Source of the DNA: JBBRSC01 sp038245795
GTDB taxonomy: Bacteria > Actinomycetota > Acidimicrobiia > Acidimicrobiales > Microtrichaceae
Assembly: GCA_038245795.1 (NCBI GenBank)
Contig: JBBRSC010000068.1
Span: 1 to 13,813 of the forward strand
Direction: 5' to 3'
Length of the DNA stretch: 13,813 bases
The notes beneath the pieces are model-generated. The model was not told the origin of the DNA and made no database searches. It saw only the letters and a program-made list of their open reading frames with translations. Below, piece after piece: positions 1 to 7,580 of the stretch (its first letter is position 1; each line of letters opens with the position of its first letter). The position numbers were made by a program, and so were the translations under genes.

Positions 1-644
1 CGGGACGGACATCAACAGCAGCTCCCGGGCCAGGGGGGCTTGCCACCGACCCGATCTCGACTGCAACACTTCCCGGCCCGCTCAGCTATAAGGGGTGTCG
101 GATCATGCGGCCGTCAGCAGTTGATCCGACCGTGGCCACCTATGAATTTCCTGTGATTGAGGACCTCGACCTCATGGGCGGGCCAGTGATGGATCTCTCC
201 TTTTCGACGACCGGGACTGACGTCCCGCTGAGCGCTCGCGTCTGGGACGTAGCGCCCAATGGCGATGCTCAGGGTCTGGTCACCCGGGGGGCCTATCGCT
301 ACGACGGAGCTGCCGGAGCGGGTCGCACGGCCAAGTTTCAGATCAACGCACAGGGCTACCGGTTCCCGGCTGGCCACCGTCTGAAAGTCGAGGTCACGGC
401 GAATGATTCGCCGTACCTGCAAGCTAGCAACGTGCCGGCAGAGGTGATCGTCGAACGTCTCTCGATCACTCTGCCCCTGCTCGGAGACTCATCGGAGAAA
501 GCCCCGCCTCAGCCCGCAGCGGGTCCGTCTGGTTGGGGCTGGTGGCCGCCGAGAATCGGTGGCATCGTCATCGTGTTGGGCGTGTTGTTCGTGGTGACCT
601 CTCGGCGTCGGTCGTCGTTGGCGCGGCGTTCCACCACACAGTGA
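1..644 (+). CDS. CocE/NonD-type alpha/beta hydrolase, C-terminal part (5' partial), membrane anchored
   Basis: The reading frame is open from base 3 to the TGA at 642-644 with no stop, so the gene begins upstream of the window; the ATG at 105 is probably internal. The visible part matches the beta-rich C-terminal domain of the X-Pro dipeptidyl-peptidase/CocE/NonD acyl-hydrolase family. It has the 'DLDLMGGPVMDL' strand, then 'ARVWDVAPNG' and 'LVTRGAYR', then 'FPAGHRLKVEV' with 'NDSPYL'. The catalytic alpha/beta-hydrolase domain lies outside the window, so catalysis cannot be checked. After the domain comes a Pro-rich linker, a single hydrophobic segment (about residues 148-165 counted from base 105) and an Arg-rich tail. 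This suggests an extracellular enzyme held by a C-terminal transmembrane anchor. There is no LPXTG, so sortase attachment is not supported. Likely substrates in the family are esters, amides or X-Pro peptides; none can be chosen here. Confidence 0.8.
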   Translation, partial: GRTSTAAPGPGGLATDPISTATLPGPLSYKGCRIMRPSAVDPTVATYEFPVIEDLDLMGGPVMDLSFSTTGTDVPLSARVWDVAPNGDAQGLVTRGAYRYDGAAGAGRTAKFQINAQGYRFPAGHRLKVEVTANDSPYLQASNVPAEVIVERLSITLPLLGDSSEKAPPQPAAGPSGWGWWPPRIGGIVIVLGVLFVVTSRRRSSLARRSTTQ

Positions 645-767
645 GCGCTGGATGCTCCTGGCGGGTCAGAGCCTGAACGAGTCGCCGACAGTCGGCGTCC
701 GTCCTACCCGAACAGTCGGCCGAATGGATACGAAGAGTCTCGCCAAGCTCAAGATGTTGCCCGAGGC

Positions 768-1058
768 GTGCTCGCCAACATGACCCCGAGCCAGCTCGAT
801 CTGGAGACGCCTTGTCGGGAGTGGAAGGTCAGCCAACTCGTCGACCACCTCGTCGGTGGTCAGCGCTGGGCGCGTTCGGCAGTTCAGGGTGCCCCAGCGC
901 TCATGGGCTTGTCGACGACCGTTACGTTCACCCACGCATGGGATCTGGCTCGGGCAACGGGCCAGGATACGAATCTCGACCCGGAACTCGCGACGACGTT
1001 GCTGGCGCAGTCGCGGCAGTCGAAGCGTCTGAACGAGCTGTTTCCCTCTCTCCGGTAG
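768..1058 (+). pseudogene. Remnant of a TIGR03086/maleylpyruvate isomerase-like (DinB fold) protein
   Basis: The frame reads 'LANMTPSQLDLETPCREW' and 'LVDHLVGGQRW', the usual N-terminal part of TIGR03086/mycothiol-dependent DinB-like proteins. It then jumps to 'TTVTFTHAWDLARATGQD' and 'LDPELATTLLAQSRQ', which belong near the C-terminal half. Family members normally carry several dozen residues between these blocks and a further C-terminal stretch ending near a 'drLlaflGR' motif; both are missing. The frame is open back to 645 without a convincing ATG or ribosome binding site; GTG at 768 is only a nominal start. Some in-frame upstream codons (about 735-767) still resemble the family N-terminus. 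I read this as a gene with an internal deletion and a lost 3' end. A functional 96-residue short protein is possible but less likely, because the metal/thiol-binding helices would be incomplete. Confidence 0.6.
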
Positions 1059-1126
1059 CCTCTCCGCCGGTGGACAGCGAATACGCCGGCGGGGTCGGAC
1101 CAATTGAGCCGCTTGCTGCGGTCAGC

Positions 1127-2572
1127 GTGACGTGGACTGATGAGACCGACTTGGTGGTGGTGGGTCTTGGCTGCGCCGGTGCCGCTGCTGCGCTCGGCGG
1201 CGCCGAGGTAGGTCTCGACGTGGTCGTGATGGAACGCGCCGGCAGCGGAGGAGGCACCTCGGCGATGTCCGGCGGGCTCATATACCTGGGCGGCGGCACA
1301 GCCACGCAAACCGAAGCGGGCTTCGAGGACACCCCAGAAGAGATGCTGGCGTTCCTGTCCGCCAGCCTGGGGGTGCCGGCCGATGAGCCGAGACTGGTCG
1401 CCTATTGCGCAGACAGCGTTGCCCATCATGATTGGCTGGTCTCGCAGGGGGTCGAATTCCGGGGTGCGTTCTGGCCTGAGCCTGGACTCGAACCTCCGGG
1501 GGACGAGGGACTCGTGTACTCCGGGGGAGAGGACACAGCTCCGTTCTGTGACCTGGCACGTCCCGCCCCGCGGGGACACAAACCGCGGGTGCCTGGAGCT
1601 GGTGGTGCTCGATTGATGGAGGTTCTCCTCGCGGCCGTGGCTCGACAGGGGATCTCGGTCACCCCATCCGCCCGGGTTGATCGACTGGTCGTCGATGACA
1701 ACGGTCGGATCGTCGGAGTTCGTGGCCGGGTCGACGGGCAGCCGATCGCCATACGGGCGCGGCGCGGCGTGGTCCTCGCTGCAGGAGGTTTCGTCTTCAA
1801 CGAAGAGATGGTCGAGCACTACGTTCCCGCGGCGAATCGGGTCGCCTACAAACTCGGCACCGACGCCGACGACGGCTGGGCGATCAGAGCGGGGATGGGG
1901 GTCGGCGCGGCGCTCGACAACATGGACCAGGCCGAAGTCGCTCTACCGATCACGCCGCCGCGCCGGATGGTCAGAGGAGTGATCGTGGACGGCACGGGCA
2001 CACGCATCATCAACGAGGACGCCTACTACGGCTTGGTCGGTCATCGAGCGCTGTTCTCCGCACACGGCGAGGCCTACCTCATCGTCGACGAGCCCCGCTA
2101 CGAAGTGAATCGTGCCGGCCTTCGGGCCACCTGGGTATGCGCTAGCTACGAGGAACTCGAATCTGAGATCGGGCTCCCCGTCGGGTCGCTCGCCGCGACG
2201 ATGGCGGCCTACAACGCTGCGGCGGCGGAGGGCAACGACCCCGAGTTCGCGAAATCCGCCGAGTTCCTGGTGCCGCTCACGGAGGCCCCGTTTGGTGCCT
2301 ACGACCTCCGCGTCGAGAAGACGATCTACGCCTCCTTCACCCTTGGCGGCCTGCTTGCCGATGTCGACGGCCGCGTACTCAATGACGAGGGCACGGCCAT
2401 CGCAGGGCTTTTCGTTGCGGGCAGGGCTGCAGCGAGCCTGGCCCGTGCCGGATATTGCTCGGGGCTGTCGCTCGGCGATGGCACCTACACCGGTCGTCGC
2501 GCTGGTCGAGCAGCGGCCACCGACGAAGCCTCTCAGAGTTCCGACGGGTCCACGGCCGGGGAGTACAAATAG
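1127..2572 (+). CDS. FAD-dependent oxidoreductase (fumarate reductase / 3-ketosteroid dehydrogenase-like flavoprotein)
   Basis: This is a 481-residue flavoprotein of the FAD_binding_2 family. Residues 9-18 carry the dinucleotide-binding strand and GxGxxG (G13, G15, G18), and E36 is the acidic residue that typically binds the ribose. They are followed by 'GGGTSAMSGGLIYLGGGT', typical of the fumarate/urocanate reductase and KstD-like group. A central capping region has 'VVLAAGGFVFNEEM' and the substrate-domain segment 'AATMAAYNAAA'. The C-terminal FAD-closing block is 'GLFVAGRAAASLARAGYCSG' followed by 'LSLGDGTYTGRRAGRAAA'. The frame is open back to 812, but codons before GTG 1127 overlap the TIGR03086 remnant and show no flavoprotein similarity. 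Starting at 1127 puts the Rossmann strand nine residues in, as usual. No clear Shine-Dalgarno is seen. There is no signal peptide or haem motif, so it is probably cytoplasmic. The redox substrate is unknown; steroid or 2-enoate-type substrates are possible. Confidence 0.88.
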   Translation: MTWTDETDLVVVGLGCAGAAAALGGAEVGLDVVVMERAGSGGGTSAMSGGLIYLGGGTATQTEAGFEDTPEEMLAFLSASLGVPADEPRLVAYCADSVAHHDWLVSQGVEFRGAFWPEPGLEPPGDEGLVYSGGEDTAPFCDLARPAPRGHKPRVPGAGGARLMEVLLAAVARQGISVTPSARVDRLVVDDNGRIVGVRGRVDGQPIAIRARRGVVLAAGGFVFNEEMVEHYVPAANRVAYKLGTDADDGWAIRAGMGVGAALDNMDQAEVALPITPPRRMVRGVIVDGTGTRIINEDAYYGLVGHRALFSAHGEAYLIVDEPRYEVNRAGLRATWVCASYEELESEIGLPVGSLAATMAAYNAAAAEGNDPEFAKSAEFLVPLTEAPFGAYDLRVEKTIYASFTLGGLLADVDGRVLNDEGTAIAGLFVAGRAAASLARAGYCSGLSLGDGTYTGRRAGRAAATDEASQSSDGSTAGEYK

Positions 2573-5313
2573 CCTTGGCCGAACTCAGCGCCGAGAGCAC
2601 GAAGGATGTCCTCCTGTGCAACCGTCTCGATGCCTTCGGCGATCGTGAACTTCTCGAGCGCCCGAGCCATCGAAATGACGGCCCCGACGAGGATCAGATC
2701 CGACTGCGACGAGTCGATCGAGGACACGAATGATCGGTCGATCTTGACCGAGTGCACCGGGTACTCCTTGAGGTGCGAGATCGATGAGTAACCCGTGCCG
2801 AAGTCATCGAGTGTGATCGCTACCCCTCCCGATGCCAGCCGATCGAGGGCCGCCAGTGCGGTCGAAGAGTCGATCAGCAATGCCGTCTCGGTGATCTCTA
2901 AGCTCAGCATCGCCGGATCCACGTCGGCCAACGCCAGCGTGTCGAGTACGAACGATGCGAACCCATCCTGATGGAGTTCGCTCGGCGATACGTTGACCCC
3001 GACGACGGCAATGTCATGACGGCCCGACAGGCGCCACTCCTTGAGCTGGTCGATCACCGTCCGAATGACGTGGCGGTCGATCATCGACACCAGCCCCGAC
3101 TCTTGGGCGATCGGAATGAACTCGTCAGGCGCCAACCGACCCCGACGCGGATGTTGCCACCGCACGAGCGCCTCAGCTCCGAACAACTTCCCGGTGGCCA
3201 ACTCGATGACGGGCTGATACTGAATCACCAGCTGATGACGAATCACGGCGGGAAGCAGGTCCATTTCGAGCTCGACCCGATCCCGGCGTGCTCGACGGAT
3301 CGGTTCAGTGAACCGCGCCACGCTTCCGGCCTCTCGTCGTTTCGCGACGCACAACGCCGTGTCCGCGTCGCGGATCAGTCCGGCAGCATCGATGCCCTCA
3401 TTGCCGTGCTCGGCGATCCCAATACTCGCCGTCATGCGGAGAGTGCGCCCGTTGAGATGGCTCGGCTGCTCGATCAGACCCTGGATCTCGGCTACAACGT
3501 CATCCAACTCGTCGGGATTGCCATCAGCAACGACGACGAACTCGTCTCCGCCGAATCGGAACAGGGATCTGCTGTCCCCGAATCGCGTGAGCAGACGCCC
3601 AGAAATGGCACACAGCAACTCGTCGCCGACGGTGTGGCCGAACGCATCGTTGACGACCTTGAAACGGTCGAGCCCGACGAAGATCAATCCGAATGGGGTC
3701 GGCTCGACTGCGTCGCTCTCCAATCGCTCCTCGAGACGCATCAGGAGTGCTCCACGATTCGGAACACCAGTGAGGTCGTCATGAGTGGCCTGGTATTCGA
3801 GAGCTGACTGCACCTCCTTCTGTGCAGTGATGTCACGAAAGGTGACGGTGAACCCGTCGCCGAGCGGCGCAACGCTCGTGCGAAACCAGTGTGCGAGCCC
3901 CTCGTGCTCATAGAAGTGCTCGAACTCGACGAGCTCGCCGGTCTCCACCACCTGCTGGTATGTATCGAACAGACCCTCGTCACGATTGGCGGGAAAAAGG
4001 TCGAGTAGGCGCGCTCCCAGCAGCGTCTCAACGGTGTGGCCAACGATCTCAGCTGCTCGGTGATTGACCGTGGTCCAGACAAAATCCTCGATGACGCCAT
4101 CATTCGCGCGGATCGAGCTGAACGCCATGATGCCGTCATGGGAGCTATCGAGGACAGCCTTGAGCGCAGCATCCGACCGAGCGGCAGCCCGAAGAGCAAC
4201 CAGCGACTCGTCGCCTCGTCGAAATCGCGGATCGTCAACCGCTTTCTCGAGATACATGACCTCGTCTGCACGACGGAGAGCCACCTCCGCGTTGACCCCG
4301 GCCTGACTGATCGAGGCACCGACCGCCGCACTTGTGACGAGAGGCAGCCCGTCGATGACGACGGGCTGGCACAGGTCAATTCGAACCCGGTCGGCCATAT
4401 CGGTCAGAGCCGATTCGTCAACGATGTCGGTCAACACGGCGAACTCATCGCCTCCGAGCCGTGCGACCAGATCCTGCGAACGCACCGCTCCCCGAATCAT
4501 GGCCGCGGTGTGGATCAGGAGTTCATCGCCCGCGTGGTGCCCATAGGTATCGTTCACGCCCTTGAAGTGGTCGAGATCGATGAAGATCACGCCCGCGGGC
4601 GACGACTCCAAGTGGGATCCGAGTGCGCTGAGAAAGAGCCGTCGATTCGCCAGGCCGGTGAGTTGATCGTGATGCGCTTCGTGCCGGAGGGCAAGCTCAG
4701 CATCCGACCTCGCTGCGAGCGCGATGCCCAACTGGCTCGTGAGCGCACGCAGCTCAATGTGAGCAACTGCATGATCGGCAAGGGCTGACAGCAAACGGAG
4801 TTGCGTGGGATCAAGCTCGCGGGGCTGACGATCGATCACGCACAACGTTCCGAGGGAGTGACCGGACGTCGTGATGAGCGGAGCACCTGCGTAGAAGCGG
4901 ATCGACGGATCGCCGACGACCAACGGATTGTTGACGAAGCGTTCATCGAGACGTGCATCGGGGACCACGAGCGGGACAACGCGTCCCAGTGCGTGGGCAC
5001 AGAATGCCATCTCACGCGGCGTCTCCCGTACCTCGAGACCAACGCGGGACTTGAACCATTGGCGGGTCGAGTCGACCAAGGAGACCAGCGCAATCGGCGT
5101 ACCGCAGATCTCAGCCGCCATTCTTGTGAGCGCATCAAAGACATCCTCGGGCTCCGTGTCGAGAATCTGAAGGGCCTCGAGTGCCGCCAGCCGTTCGATC
5201 TCACGCGCGCCGTCGTCACTGCGACGCTGGCTCAGGGGTGACGATGACCCGCTACCCGCCAGCTGAATGGGCTCGATGGTGCTTTCGCCCAGACGGGGAA
5301 CGGGTTCAAGCAT
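2533..5313 (-). CDS. GAF-GGDEF-PAS-GGDEF-EAL cyclic di-GMP signalling protein
   Basis: About 926 residues, with no membrane segment, so cytoplasmic. Domains in order: GAF (about 45-195); GGDEF 1 (about 210-360, 'HDQLTGLANR' then intact GGDEF near 288-292); PAS (about 380-505, ending 'FRDITAQKE'); GGDEF 2 (about 508-670, 'HDDLTGVPNR', intact GGDEF near 589-593); EAL (about 680-925). GGDEF 1 carries RSQD five residues before the motif, matching the RxxD product-inhibition site; GGDEF 2 lacks it. The EAL domain keeps 'EALVRW', 'NVSPSE', 'LEITE', 'DDFGTGYSS', 'VKID' and 'AEGIET', the residues expected for a working c-di-GMP phosphodiesterase. Both synthesis and breakdown therefore look possible, gated by GAF and PAS input. 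GTG at 5316 is also in frame, but ATG 5313 sits better behind AGGA. The 3' end overlaps the convergent flavoprotein by 40 nt. Confidence 0.95.
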   Translation of the reverse strand: MLEPVPRLGESTIEPIQLAGSGSSSPLSQRRSDDGAREIERLAALEALQILDTEPEDVFDALTRMAAEICGTPIALVSLVDSTRQWFKSRVGLEVRETPREMAFCAHALGRVVPLVVPDARLDERFVNNPLVVGDPSIRFYAGAPLITTSGHSLGTLCVIDRQPRELDPTQLRLLSALADHAVAHIELRALTSQLGIALAARSDAELALRHEAHHDQLTGLANRRLFLSALGSHLESSPAGVIFIDLDHFKGVNDTYGHHAGDELLIHTAAMIRGAVRSQDLVARLGGDEFAVLTDIVDESALTDMADRVRIDLCQPVVIDGLPLVTSAAVGASISQAGVNAEVALRRADEVMYLEKAVDDPRFRRGDESLVALRAAARSDAALKAVLDSSHDGIMAFSSIRANDGVIEDFVWTTVNHRAAEIVGHTVETLLGARLLDLFPANRDEGLFDTYQQVVETGELVEFEHFYEHEGLAHWFRTSVAPLGDGFTVTFRDITAQKEVQSALEYQATHDDLTGVPNRGALLMRLEERLESDAVEPTPFGLIFVGLDRFKVVNDAFGHTVGDELLCAISGRLLTRFGDSRSLFRFGGDEFVVVADGNPDELDDVVAEIQGLIEQPSHLNGRTLRMTASIGIAEHGNEGIDAAGLIRDADTALCVAKRREAGSVARFTEPIRRARRDRVELEMDLLPAVIRHQLVIQYQPVIELATGKLFGAEALVRWQHPRRGRLAPDEFIPIAQESGLVSMIDRHVIRTVIDQLKEWRLSGRHDIAVVGVNVSPSELHQDGFASFVLDTLALADVDPAMLSLEITETALLIDSSTALAALDRLASGGVAITLDDFGTGYSSISHLKEYPVHSVKIDRSFVSSIDSSQSDLILVGAVISMARALEKFTIAEGIETVAQEDILRALGAEFGQGYLYSPAVDPSEL

Positions 5314-5368
5314 CACGTCCTATCGGCGGCGGCACCGAAGTTTCAAGCAGCCGATTTTCGGATGGACG

Positions 5369-5382
5369 CGGGGATCGTCCCG
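5369..5382 (-). terminator. Weak hairpin after the GH1-like gene
   Basis: A short inverted repeat (CGGG 5369-5372, CCCG 5379-5382, extendable by one G-T wobble) lies about 22 nt downstream of the GH1-like stop. It falls in the 90-nt gap before the c-di-GMP gene on the same strand. A second tiny dyad (CCGA/TCGG, 5351-5361) lies nearby. There is no T-tract, as is common in high-GC genomes. It could be a weak terminator or chance; read-through into the downstream gene is possible. Confidence 0.22.
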
Positions 5383-5403
5383 AATGCGGTTTCAGCGCAC
5401 CAG

Positions 5404-6654
5404 CTACGAAACCGCCAGATCCCTCGCCACCTCGGCGCTGGCACGAGGTCTTCGAGTGATATCGAATATTCCGACGCTCCGCTCGTAGCCAGACGCCCAA
5501 CCGTAACCATCGATCGCCGGCGACCAAAACAACCCGGCAAGATCCATTCCTTGGCGACGCATATCGGCAGCGATCGTGGCGGCTTCGGCCATGCTGGCGC
5601 ATCGAATGTCGTCGTCCTCACCGAGCTCGGTCGGAAGTTCCACACCGATCTCAGTGACGAGGAAGCGTCGACCAGGCAGCTCATCTGCCAGCCGTTCACA
5701 CATGTGTTGCATACCATCGCTCCACGACGATCGACCGCCAGTCGAGGTCTCCGATACCCAGTCGTCGCTGATCGCTCTGAGGTTGCCGATCGCACCGCTC
5801 TCATTGATCGAGCGGGGGGCTCGGTAGGTGACGCCGATGAGGTCGATGGCGTCCACGGCCCATGGGACCTCCTCGTCGGCCCTCGCTGGGAGCGACAACT
5901 CGCCATCGCGGACCATCGACAGCCACGAGTTCCAGACCAGTTGGTCGAACGTGTCTGCCCACACCTGAGCCTCAGCGATCGACGAGGCGTCCGTTGGGTC
6001 GGATGGGCGGCGAGCGATCGGCGACAGGTCGACCGAGAGCGATGTCGGGCACTGGGATGTGCGCAGACGTCGGGCGGCGTCGACGTTTGCCAACAGCACC
6101 ACACGCAGCCCATCGAGAAGGTCCTTCATCGACTGCCTGCCCGGCGGAGCGTTGCCAGCCCACCATGCATTGACCGCGTAGGACACCGGCTGATGCATCG
6201 GTATCCACCCTGATGCCAGATCGCCGAACGTTTCGCCCACGAACTCGAGGTGGCGCGGCCAGTAGCGGCTGAGGGCTCGTTCGTCGAGAAACCCACCACT
6301 GTCGTCGCTGAACCAACCTGGGAGCGCTACGTCGTGGAGACAGATCCATCGTTCGATGCCCAGCTCGCGAGCGGTCTCCAACACGGTGCGATAGTGCTCG
6401 ATGGCCTGACGGTCATGACGACCTTCGGCTGGTTCGAGCCGCGACCAGTCGAGCGTGATCCGCTGGTGGGTGAGTCCGTGGTCGGCCAACAGCTGCAGAT
6501 CGCTGCGGAATGAACGGGTGAATCCGTTTCCGTCGTGCGAGCGCGGAGCCCGGCCGATCGATTCCCATCGCGCCCAGTCGCTGGTCGGAGCGGCACCCTC
6601 AGATGACGTCGAGCAACACGTTGTTCCCCACCAGAACTTCGCCGTGTCAAGCAT
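5404..6654 (-). CDS. Glycoside hydrolase family 1-like protein with altered active site
   Basis: 416 residues, close to the normal GH1 length (about 440-480). GH1 landmarks run in order: 'FWWGTT' with EG (19-20), 'DWARWES', 'DGNGF', 'RITLDWSRLEPAEG' (65-78), 'LHDVALPGWF', 'GGFLDERALSRYWPRHLEFV', 'FGDLASGWIPMHQP', 'IDLIGVTYRAP', 'VTEIGVE', and 'FWSPAIDGYGWASGYERSVGIF'. The fold assignment is therefore good, but key residues differ from GH1 enzymes. The NEP acid/base motif is H154-Q155-P156, the sugar-binding Gln of QxEG is Ser, the second His of 'LHH' is Asp108, the 'NYY' motif is T-Y-R, and the Glu of 'NFEW' is Gly. The nucleophile Glu is kept (E335). No signal peptide is seen. ATG 6654 overlaps the merR-type stop by 8 nt, so the two are probably co-translated. 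It may be a retuned or non-catalytic GH1 relative. Confidence 0.82.
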   Translation of the reverse strand: MLDTAKFWWGTTCCSTSSEGAAPTSDWARWESIGRAPRSHDGNGFTRSFRSDLQLLADHGLTHQRITLDWSRLEPAEGRHDRQAIEHYRTVLETARELGIERWICLHDVALPGWFSDDSGGFLDERALSRYWPRHLEFVGETFGDLASGWIPMHQPVSYAVNAWWAGNAPPGRQSMKDLLDGLRVVLLANVDAARRLRTSQCPTSLSVDLSPIARRPSDPTDASSIAEAQVWADTFDQLVWNSWLSMVRDGELSLPARADEEVPWAVDAIDLIGVTYRAPRSINESGAIGNLRAISDDWVSETSTGGRSSWSDGMQHMCERLADELPGRRFLVTEIGVELPTELGEDDDIRCASMAEAATIAADMRRQGMDLAGLFWSPAIDGYGWASGYERSVGIFDITRRPRASAEVARDLAVS

Positions 6655-7429
6655 CGACGACTTCGTCGGGTCGCGACATGTTCTTGATTTTCTCATCGCC
6701 CAGTGCGGACAGAGCGTGCGCCACCGACGCTGAGACAACAGCATCGGCGTGAGTGCTCAGCTGACCGAGAAGCAACGCCATCTCGGTGATCTGAGCTTCG
6801 CTGGGATCGCGATCCCAGTCGGCGGGCACCAGATGTTGCTCGAAGACCTCCACGAACTGGGCGGCAATCTTCTCGGTCAGAGGAGCGAGCGCCTCCCATT
6901 CATCGAGGATCGATCCGAGGGGTACGCCGAGATGTGCGAGCGCTGCGCCCGCTTCGAGAAACCGCCGATCGGCCACCTCAACCGTGCCGTCATCGAGCAG
7001 ACGCAACATCGAGAGACGCGCTGCCCGCTCGATGAGGTCGGGCGTCAGGCTGTCGGGGGGGAAGCGTGCGGCAACGTCCGCGATGTCGAGCCTGACGGGA
7101 GCCGGGCCACCGAGCAGTGTGGACAAGCCAGCGCTCGCTCCGACCACGTCCGCCAAGGCTTCGCCGTCGTCCCAACTCTGGAGAAGCCGACCGATCCCCG
7201 CAAGGGAGAAACCTTCATCGGCGAGTCGAAGAATCGTGCGGAGTCTCGTTGCGTGAGCGTTGTCGTAGTACCCGGTGCGTCCGACGAGTCGCGGTGGCGG
7301 CAGAAGTCCCTTTGCCTGATAGAGGCGGATCGTCGTCGTCGCGACGCCGCCCTCACGAGCGAAGTCGTCAACCCGAAGCCACGTCGGCTCGCGAGGTTCG
7401 GTCGTTGACATGGAACGAGTGTACGGCAT
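6647..7429 (-). CDS. MerR family transcriptional regulator
   Basis: 260 residues. The N-terminal MerR winged HTH (about 18-85) reads 'LRVDDFAREGGVATTTIRLYQAKGLLPP' in two blocks, then 'RTGYYDNAHATRLRTILRLADEGFSL', the classic HTH plus wing with the Arg-Tyr pair. The C-terminal 170 residues are helical and lack a cysteine cluster, so it is not a metal- or redox-sensing MerR of the CueR/SoxR kind; a small organic ligand is more likely. ATG 7429 is used; ATG 7411 (residue 7) is an alternative that removes a short non-homologous leader. Its stop lies inside the first codons of the GH1-like gene (8-nt overlap), implying that it controls an operon containing that gene and itself. A TATAAG sequence close upstream suggests a nearly leaderless message. 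Confidence 0.9.
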   Translation of the reverse strand: MPYTRSMSTTEPREPTWLRVDDFAREGGVATTTIRLYQAKGLLPPPRLVGRTGYYDNAHATRLRTILRLADEGFSLAGIGRLLQSWDDGEALADVVGASAGLSTLLGGPAPVRLDIADVAARFPPDSLTPDLIERAARLSMLRLLDDGTVEVADRRFLEAGAALAHLGVPLGSILDEWEALAPLTEKIAAQFVEVFEQHLVPADWDRDPSEAQITEMALLLGQLSTHADAVVSASVAHALSALGDEKIKNMSRPDEVVDA

Positions 7430-7439
7430 CTGTGAGTGC

Positions 7440-7458
7440 CTTATAGAAGACTAAGTGC
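7440..7458 (-). promoter_or_regulatory. Candidate promoter/operator of the merR-GH1 operon
   Basis: On the minus strand TATAAG (7440-7445) lies 10 nt before the merR ATG, which would give a nearly leaderless transcript. No good -35 element is seen at 16-18 bp. The same stretch holds a dyad CTTA-N8-TAAG (7440-7455) and two direct AGTGC copies (7435-7439 and 7454-7458, 19 bp apart). These are plausible binding half-sites for the regulator but statistically weak. Confidence 0.3.
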
Positions 7459-7513
7459 TATCGTATGACCACGTGAAGCTTGTGGCTGCCCTCAACCGAG
7501 CACCGCTGGCGCC

Positions 7514-7530
7514 GATCGCGGGTCGCGATC
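7514..7530 (-). terminator. Perfect hairpin downstream of the ccdA-like gene
   Basis: A perfect 7-bp inverted repeat with a 3-nt loop (GATCGCG, GGT, CGCGATC) starts 51 nt beyond the ccdA-like stop, in the gap before the merR operon on the same strand. It lacks a T-run, but the position between two tandem transcription units fits an actinobacterial-style terminator. No gene is evident in 7430-7580; a 41-codon GTG frame on the plus strand (7473-7598) is not supported. Confidence 0.4.
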
Positions 7531-7580
7531 CGCGGTACTCGTTCGTTTGCTGCCATCATCGTCGAGCGGATTCTGGTGAC

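Noticed and set aside
480..644. Sortase sorting signal at the hydrolase C-terminus
   Set aside because: There is a hydrophobic helix and Arg tail, but 'LPLLG' is not LPXTG and lies too far upstream.
812..1126. N-terminal extension of the flavoprotein frame
   Set aside because: These codons run out of frame through the TIGR03086 remnant, and the Rossmann motif begins right after GTG 1127.
2971..3807. 278-codon plus-strand frame inside the c-di-GMP gene
   Set aside because: Antisense of intact GGDEF/EAL motifs; no family resemblance and no ribosome binding site.
5362..6213. 283-codon plus-strand frame opposite the GH1-like gene
   Set aside because: Shadow of the GH1 frame, which carries ordered family motifs.
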